Of a DNA stretch of 64,000 nt, positions 57,709-64,000 are shown one piece after another. Source of the DNA: Ehrlichia canis str. Jake (lineage in GTDB: Bacteria; Pseudomonadota; Alphaproteobacteria; Rickettsiales; Anaplasmataceae). The DNA lies in NCBI RefSeq assembly GCF_000012565.1, contig NC_007354.1:558001-622000 (forward strand), read 5' to 3'. The notes beneath the pieces were generated by a model. The model was not told the DNA's origin. It was given only the letters and a program-made list of their open reading frames with translations, and made no database searches. Each line of letters begins with the position of its first letter. The first letter of the stretch is position 1. The translations under genes and the position numbers were made by a program.

Positions 57709-59153
57709 AATTGACTATTGTAATATAAAGGATATACGGTATTAATATTTGGTTATGAAATATACTGCAAGTCCGTTTGATTACATTTGATATAGTAAAG
57801 TTGTACTTAAGATAAAAAATTTAAAAAGTAAATAAATAATATTTATAAAATAAATATGAAGTGAGTATTATTCTTTAAAGGAACATCCTAAAGGGATTTT
57901 TAATTGTTGATCTTATGAATATTACATGACAATTATATTGTCATGTTATGATGTATTTATAATGATTATGTAATGTGAGTATTAGATGTAGAATTTCGTA
58001 TATTTTATGTGATTTTTGTTTCTTATATCAGCAGTTGCTTGTTGTTATTAATCTAATGATAAAATAAAAGGTTACATATCTGAAGCAAGTGTTATTAGTA
58101 GTTTGTTAGAGGTGGTATATAGTCAGAATAGGAAAATAGATGGTTATGTAGGTGATGGAATTACATGAAATAGTAAATACGAGAATTTTGGTATGAGAAA
58201 AGTAAAGATAGTACTGTTTATGCAGATGTGAAAGTTTCATAGTAAACATGAGGTAGCTGTAGGAAACTAGGGTGTGTTTATTGATCTATGGATAATAATG
58301 GTAGTACTTATTATTATGCAAAACAAGTTAGAATGGAAAGTTACTAAATGTGTGTCATGTTTTTTATTGGATTTTGTATTTATATCATTAGTTTTTTTAT
58401 GTATCAGTTTACTTAAAATATAAATTATATTTTGATTAATTATTAAATCGATAAGTTAATAACAGATTGTAATCTATTTATTGTTGATTCTGCTACTTCC
58501 AAGTTTTTGATTTTATAGTAAGTTAAAAAATATTTCGTATAGATAAATTTCATTGGTATGTGGAACTACTATTAAGAATATTATAATGGTAATATATTGA
58601 TAATATTTTTTTAATTAATTCTTTAGTTTTATAAAGTTTGATTGATTACAGCTTTAATTGTATTTTAAATTTCATGTTATGTTATAAAGTAAATCATCAA
58701 GTGTAGCGTTAGTTTTTTAATGATGTTAGTGTCATCTATTTTTTATATTTAACTGGAGTATTTATTTGAAATAAATAAGAGATTAAAAATTAACATGATG
58801 AAAAGATTTGTAAAGAATATTATTTATCTACTATTTTTTAATTTTGTAATATGAATTCGTAAATTAGTTGTTGTGTATATTTTTAGATAATGAAGTTGTT
58901 TAACGAAATTTGATAACATTATTGATGATTGTTAATTTATGATGCTGTAATTAATGAAAAGCAGAATATCATATAATACATATAAATAATGATGATTAGC
59001 AGAGTTGTAAGGTTGATTTAGTAGATTTTTGATTGTGAAAATAAAATCTAGGTTATAAGTGTCATATGTATAGCTTTTAACTAGAGTGTATCGTATTGAC
59101 TATATAGTTAAAATCGATTATTATAATATGTATTGCACTTTTAAGTTAATATA
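57709..59153. other. Gene-poor stretch with possible further relics
   Basis: About 1.4 kb without an intact gene. Near 58090-58200 a plus-strand frame reads SEASVISSLLEVVYSQNRKI and then meets stops. Near 58357-58421, FLLDFVFISLVFLCISLLKI is a helix-like segment. Near 58615-58790 the sequence resembles decayed copy 1 at the base level (TTTAGTTTTATAAAGTT against TTAGTTTTTATAAAGTT at 55679). These may be remnants of more copies; the evidence is weak. Confidence 0.35.
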
Positions 59154-59747
59154 GTGTATAAAGAGGGTAGACACGGCAGAAACTCTATTATCTTCAATGG
59201 ATGTATTGAATGTTGTCAGAAAATGAGTCTTTCTAACAGCTTAATGTTTTTATTTTTCTTAGTTGTTCCACTAATTGTTGCTATATGTGATATTTATAAT
59301 CAAGGTAGTTTAATTAAGCCATATAAAACACTTGTGATACTTATGGCAGTATTATTAACTATAATGTATTGTTTGTCTTATCATTCTGAAAAGCGAGTGG
59401 TTTTTAAAAGTGAAGGGTTAAATGTTACTTGTTATAAAGTACTATCATCTTTGATGATAGCATCTGGTATCATAATTCCATTATGCAATCTTCTTTATGA
59501 GGTATGTAATGGTCTTGATGAACGAGTTACAAGTGTATATAAATTTTCTTTTTTTTGTGTGTTTTCTTTATATGTAATTAGTTTGGCGTTAAATTATATT
59601 TTTCAGAATTCAGATAAAAATCATGAAAATGCTAATGATGTTGGTATTAGTAGTTATGCGTCGTATGGATATGTGTGTAATCCTCTACAAAGTTTATTAT
59701 CACAAGTGAGATGTCATGGTTATTCTGAAGAAGTTGTGCACTGTTAA
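59154..59747 (+). CDS. Four-helix membrane protein, intact copy 2 of a local family
   Basis: The 197-residue product has four hydrophobic helices (about 27-45, 57-74, 94-115 and 125-148) and a soluble tail. It aligns with the gene at 57106: LMFLFFLVVPLIVAICDIYN against LLFLFCVIIPIVLAICELSN, and LMIASGIIIPLCNLLYEV against TAIIAAGILLPLGLTCYDI. The frame opens with GTG at 59154. An ATG at 59223 (MSLSNSLMFLFF) gives an amino end more like the paralogue and is a good alternative start. Function unknown. Confidence 0.72.
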   Translation: MYKEGRHGRNSIIFNGCIECCQKMSLSNSLMFLFFLVVPLIVAICDIYNQGSLIKPYKTLVILMAVLLTIMYCLSYHSEKRVVFKSEGLNVTCYKVLSSLMIASGIIIPLCNLLYEVCNGLDERVTSVYKFSFFCVFSLYVISLALNYIFQNSDKNHENANDVGISSYASYGYVCNPLQSLLSQVRCHGYSEEVVHC

Positions 59748-60486
59748 ATTAGTTTATTTGATATCTAATTGTTTATTGATACTAGATTAATTTAATGGTA
59801 ATTTGAAAATGAAAAAAATCCAAATTATATAATTTGAGATAAATCTCAGATAAAATAACCTGAATGTAGTGTAAATTTATAGTTATTATTTATGATAGAG
59901 TAGTATTATTACATACGGTAAGTAAAGTAAGTTAATACAGCATCACAATTATTGCAAATTTATGTGTGTGATTTGATAAATTTCTCTATGAAAGACATAA
60001 TTTACTCTATTTTATTCAAAATACATTATTTATTTAAAGATGAATACTACTTTTTGATTTATCTATGATATAAAATTCAGCTATGTCTAATTATAATTGA
60101 TAGCTTTTATAATTATATTAGTAAAATAAGCTTCTAGAAAATAAAGTAATCTTGAGTAAATATAGATTTACTACAATGTGGGTTTTTGGATTTATTTTGC
60201 ACATATCATACTATAGTAAGTATATCATATTCATCTTATACATATATTGCTTAATTATCTGAATTTATAGCTTATATTATGTTGCATAGTATTAGAAAAA
60301 TTAGTTTTTCGATATGTAGCAATATTGTAGGTAATAAGATTCAGTTAATTTATATTTTATAAATGTTATATTATTTTAACTCACTCTACATTTCGCTACT
60401 GTATATCTTTTATACATTTTGTTATGTTTCACATTATAAAGATACATGTTTCTAATCTAATAATGCAATGTTAATAGTGTGATAAA
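59748..60486. other. Spacer between the membrane gene and gyrB
   Basis: About 740 bp between converging genes, AT-rich, with no coding frame. One small palindrome, TGAGAT-AA-ATCTCA (59835-59848), lies about 90 bases after the membrane gene and might form a weak hairpin. Nothing else is seen. Confidence 0.4.
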
Positions 60487-62883
60487 TTATGCGTCAATAT
60501 TTTGCACGTTCAGAGCATTGTTATTAATAAAATCACGTCTAGGTTCTACGAAATCACCCATAAGTACTGAGAATATTGAATCTGCAGCTTCACAATCAGA
60601 TATCTTCAACTTCAGTAAAGTTCTTGTTTCAGGATTTAATGTAGTATCCCATAATTGATCTGAGTTCATTTCACCTAACCCTTTAAATCTTTGTAATGTC
60701 ATGTCCTTTTTGCCAAATTCGATAATATTGTCTACTAAAGAAGTAGGTGAGTTTATTTTAATATTATTGTCTTTGGTAGATAAAATAAGCATACTATTAA
60801 AGATTTCATCAATTCCATCACAAATATGGATAACCTGTCTTATTTCATCTGAGTTCATTATAGTATTATCAATATAATACTTATCAACTAATCCATGTGA
60901 TAGTCTAAAAATGCTTATCTTATCTTTTTCAGGAATCTCAACACTCCATTCGTATTCACAAAAAACATTATTTAGATGTTCAGATATTGCATCAGCAGAA
61001 TCAAAACTATGCTTTTTAAAGAAAATAATCAATGATTCTAAGACACTTTGAGGAATTATTCTATCGTATGATTTTGTAATCTTGCTAATATTCATGCATT
61101 GGTGCAAAATTTGAGATAAATCTTCTCCTGAGTAAGTATTAGTTCCAGTAAGAGTTAAATCTTTTATAGCATTACTAATGATATAATCATGCAACATATC
61201 ATCATTTTTTATATAAAATTCTTTCTTGTGTTTTGTAACTTTATAAAGTGGAGGTTGTGCAATATATAGATATCCTCTTTCTATCACTTCACGCATATAA
61301 CGGAAAAAGAATGTCAATAATAAAGTCCTAATATGCGATCCATCGACATCTGCATCTGTCATAATAATAACTTTGTGATAACGTATTTTTTCAATATCAA
61401 AATTCTCAGTTCCAATATTACTACCTATTGCAGTAATTAACGATGCAATTTCTGCTGATGATAGTATACGATCTAAACTTGCACGTTCTACATTTAATAT
61501 TTTTCCTTTTAATGATAATACAGCTTGGGAACGTCTATCACGTCCTTGTTTTGCAGAACCACCAGCAGAATTACCCTCTACAATAAATAACTCAGACAGT
61601 TCTGGTGACTTTTCCTGACAATCTGCTAATTTGCCTGGAAGAATTGTAAAGTCGAATCCATTTTTACTCTTGATAAGCTCTCTTGCTTTACGTGCAGCTT
61701 CTCTCCCTTTAGCAGATCTAATAATCCTCTCTATAATACTAGCAGCGAGTTTAGGATTTGTTTCAAAGATATTTGTGAGTTTTTCATAAACTATATTCTC
61801 GACAACTGTTCTAGCTTCAGAACTAACTAATTTATCTTTAGTTTGAGATGAAAACTTTGGATCAGGCAATTTTATTGATAATACACATGTAAGCCCTTCC
61901 CTTACATCTTCTCCTAAAATACTTACCTTTGCTTTTTTTAAAAAACCTTCATTTGTTGCATAATTGTTGATACAACGCGTCATAGCTGATCTAAATCCTG
62001 CAAGGTGAGTTCCTCCATCTCTCTGTCTGATATTGTTAGTGAAGCATAACATATTTTCATAATAAGAATCATTCCAGTGCATTGATAATTCTAAGCTTAT
62101 TCCATGTTCAAGTACAATTCCTTCTATATGAACAATTTTAGTAACAGCAGTCTTATTACGATCAAGATATTTTACAAATCCGGAAGTTCCTTTGTCTGAT
62201 GCATCGCTAACTTTAGAGTTATCTCTAAAACCAAATGATGAATTTAATACTTGAGCACCCCTTAAATCCTTTAGATTGATGTTGATACTAGAATTAAGAA
62301 AAGATAGCTCCCTTACACGGCTTTCTAAAGTTGAATAATTGAAATTTACAGATGAAAAGATGTTTTTAGATGGTAAGAAAGTAATTCTAGTCCCTTTTTT
62401 ATATGTATTTTCACCGACTACAGATAAAGGTTTTACTGTAACGCCATCTTCAAAGCGCATAAAATATTCTTTTCCATTGCGCCATATGGTTAGTTCTAAC
62501 CAAGTTGAAAGAGCATTTACAACTGATATACCAACACCGTGAAGTCCACCTGAAACTTTATAACTACTATGATCAAATTTACCACCAGCATGTAATTGTG
62601 TCATGATTACTTCGGCAGCTGACATGCCTTCATCTTCATGCATATCTACAGGTATACCTCTACCATTATCTGTTACAGAAACAGATCCATCAGATTGAAT
62701 TACAATGTCTATTTTATTGCAAAAACCAGCTAGTGCCTCATCTATGGAGTTATCAATGACTTCATATACCATATGGTGTAAACCGGAACCATCATCAGTA
62801 TCACCGATATACATACCTGGTCTTTTTCTAACTGCATCTAGTCCTTTTAAGACAGTAATAGAACTTGCATTGTAATTGTCCAT
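60487..62883 (-). CDS. gyrB: DNA gyrase subunit B
   Basis: GyrB is the ATPase subunit of gyrase, which introduces negative supercoils. I start it at ATG 62883 (MDNYNASSITVLKGLDAVRK), giving 798 residues. The open frame reaches 63021, but the extra residues are not GyrB-like. Motifs include RKRPGMYIGD, the ATP site EVIDNSIDEALAG and DNGRGIPV, GGLHGVGISVVNALS, and the Toprim region ELFIVEGNSAGGSAKQGRDR and IIMTDADVDGSHIRTLLLTF. It ends with QRFKGLGEMNSDQLWDTTL. It is divergent from pyrB. Confidence 0.97.
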   Translation of the reverse strand: MDNYNASSITVLKGLDAVRKRPGMYIGDTDDGSGLHHMVYEVIDNSIDEALAGFCNKIDIVIQSDGSVSVTDNGRGIPVDMHEDEGMSAAEVIMTQLHAGGKFDHSSYKVSGGLHGVGISVVNALSTWLELTIWRNGKEYFMRFEDGVTVKPLSVVGENTYKKGTRITFLPSKNIFSSVNFNYSTLESRVRELSFLNSSININLKDLRGAQVLNSSFGFRDNSKVSDASDKGTSGFVKYLDRNKTAVTKIVHIEGIVLEHGISLELSMHWNDSYYENMLCFTNNIRQRDGGTHLAGFRSAMTRCINNYATNEGFLKKAKVSILGEDVREGLTCVLSIKLPDPKFSSQTKDKLVSSEARTVVENIVYEKLTNIFETNPKLAASIIERIIRSAKGREAARKARELIKSKNGFDFTILPGKLADCQEKSPELSELFIVEGNSAGGSAKQGRDRRSQAVLSLKGKILNVERASLDRILSSAEIASLITAIGSNIGTENFDIEKIRYHKVIIMTDADVDGSHIRTLLLTFFFRYMREVIERGYLYIAQPPLYKVTKHKKEFYIKNDDMLHDYIISNAIKDLTLTGTNTYSGEDLSQILHQCMNISKITKSYDRIIPQSVLESLIIFFKKHSFDSADAISEHLNNVFCEYEWSVEIPEKDKISIFRLSHGLVDKYYIDNTIMNSDEIRQVIHICDGIDEIFNSMLILSTKDNNIKINSPTSLVDNIIEFGKKDMTLQRFKGLGEMNSDQLWDTTLNPETRTLLKLKISDCEAADSIFSVLMGDFVEPRRDFINNNALNVQNIDA

Positions 62884-63196
62884 AGCAACATTATAGTTAA
62901 TTAAGTTAACAACATTATAGCTGCAGAAAATTTTAGATAAAGTAAAAAAAGTCTTTATTACAAGTTTAATACACAAATAATATATTAACAAGTGCGAATT
63001 GTAAAAACATGTTAAACTCAATACTGATTAAAAATATATTTCAAAATCTGTGTTAACTAATAGAAGTATTATTTACAATATATCAAATTACTTAAATGTC
63101 AGATTGGAAAAAAATTTCATGTAGTGTTATATGATAAATATGTAGAATATATAATCTAATAATTAATTGAAAACATATTTACACAATAGGAGTATA
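62884..63196. other. Divergent spacer between gyrB and pyrB
   Basis: A 313-bp AT-rich spacer that should hold both promoters. I find no convincing -35/-10 pair. AGGAG at 63188-63192 is the pyrB ribosome-binding site, four bases before its ATG. Confidence 0.4.
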
Positions 63197-64000
63197 ATGA
63201 ATACATTACTAGAGATAAGTAGCCTAACACCTGATGACATAGAATCCATTTTTAACATTACAATGCAATACTTTAATAATAGGAGTCAGAATAATAAGAT
63301 TTTAAATGGAAAAGTTGTTGTTAATTTATTTTTTGAAAGCTCAACACGTACTTTGTCTTCTTTTGAGATTGCAGAAAAGTCATTAGGTGCACATTCTATA
63401 ACGTTAAACATTAATACCTCATCTATAAATAAAGGAGAAAGCATTATAGATACGATTTTAAATATAAATGCAATGAATCCTGATTTAATTATAATAAGGT
63501 CACAATATAGTCAATTAGTCAAAACAATATCTCAGTATGTATCAAATTGTTGTATAATAAATGCTGGAGATGGGAATCATGAACATCCAACACAGGCATT
63601 AATAGATTATTGTACTATACGCTATCTAAAAAAAAATATTAGTAATTTAAATATATCCATATGCGGAGATATATTACATAGTAGAGTTGCAAGATCAAAT
63701 ATAAGGTTATTATCTAGGTACGGAGCCAATATATCTCTAATTGCTCCTCCAACATTAGCGTGTGACTTGGTTGGTGTATCGCATATATATCATAACTTGA
63801 TTGATGGAATACGTGATGCAGATGTCATTATGTTATTAAGATTACAAAAAGAACGTATAACTAATTGTGTTATTCCTTCAGAAGAGGAGTATTCACATCT
63901 ATATATGCTGAATTCTGAGAGGCTATCTTATGCAAAAAAAGATGTAATAATTATGCACCCAGGTCCTACAAACAAAGGAACTGAAATTTCTAATAATGTA
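63197..64000 (+). CDS. pyrB: Aspartate carbamoyltransferase catalytic chain (C-terminus outside window)
   Basis: PyrB joins carbamoyl phosphate and aspartate in pyrimidine synthesis. The first 268 codons are present. They hold the carbamoyl-phosphate site FFESSTRTLSSFEIAEKSLG, NPDLIIIRS, DGNHEHPTQALIDYCTI, ICGDILHSRVARSNIRLLSR and IIMHPGPTNKGTEIS near the window end. The short amino end fits the alphaproteobacterial form. The gene is divergent from gyrB. Confidence 0.96.
   Translation, partial: MNTLLEISSLTPDDIESIFNITMQYFNNRSQNNKILNGKVVVNLFFESSTRTLSSFEIAEKSLGAHSITLNINTSSINKGESIIDTILNINAMNPDLIIIRSQYSQLVKTISQYVSNCCIINAGDGNHEHPTQALIDYCTIRYLKKNISNLNISICGDILHSRVARSNIRLLSRYGANISLIAPPTLACDLVGVSHIYHNLIDGIRDADVIMLLRLQKERITNCVIPSEEEYSHLYMLNSERLSYAKKDVIIMHPGPTNKGTEISNNV

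Noticed and set aside
62884-63021. 46 extra residues before GyrB
   Set aside because: They are hydrophobic and unlike any GyrB amino end, while the ATG at 62883 gives the normal start.

Overview
The window is a piece of an Ehrlichia chromosome (Rickettsiales, Anaplasmataceae), most like the E. chaffeensis / E. canis group. The evidence is strong AT bias, long AT-rich spacers between few genes, alphaproteobacterial housekeeping genes on both strands without large operons, a giant ankyrin-repeat protein, a TAXI-type TRAP binding protein, an IscR-IscS fusion, and an isolated putA lacking the DNA-binding domain. From memory, not checked here, the run putA - bioA - phage-like genes - rpoH - ankyrin gene matches the E. 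chaffeensis order around ECH_0667 to ECH_0653. The species is not decided by the sequence alone.

Layout. 1-1463: a membrane protein (cut by the window edge) and fabG, minus strand. 2097-7064: putA (proline to glutamate) and bioA, plus strand, each set in long spacers. 7390-8030: diverged ~230-bp tandem repeats. 8033-12675: a minus-strand cassette of phage / gene-transfer-agent-like genes (an unknown, head-tail adaptor, tail terminator, tail tube, two paralogous unknowns, terminase large subunit). 13075-15372: tRNA-Ser(GCT), rpmJ, rpoH and hpf, the last two divergent around a 23-bp palindrome. 15594-28331: one 4245-codon reading frame with ankyrin-type repeats, coiled coils and Ser/Asp-rich tandem repeats. 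28429-31206: atpG-folE-pmbA. 31804-33926: a ferredoxin-NADP reductase of TrxR type and rsmA, minus strand. 34048-36909: tRNA-Thr(TGT)-tpiA-TAXI protein-tsaD. 36910-37981: a long spacer. 37982-42019: RDD protein, folB, mdh, a candidate effector-like protein and a small ORF. 42164-43322: rpiB-ubiG.

43469-51411: a minus-strand iron-sulfur operon reading iscR/iscS fusion, iscS, iscU, iscA, hscB, hscA, fdx, then an envelope-anchored unknown and ccmH. This puts sulfur mobilisation, scaffold, carrier, chaperones, ferredoxin and regulator in one unit. 51733-54872: alpha/beta hydrolase, class I lysS and a bamE-like lipoprotein.

54873-60486: a gene-poor tract with a lineage-type family of small four-helix membrane proteins, two intact copies and two clear decaying copies. 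60487-64000: gyrB (minus) and pyrB (plus, cut by the window edge).

The most interesting parts are the phage / GTA-like cassette with its unknown paralogous pair, the giant ankyrin protein with near-identical internal repeats, the IscR-IscS fusion, the palindrome shared by rpoH and hpf, and the decaying membrane-protein array.
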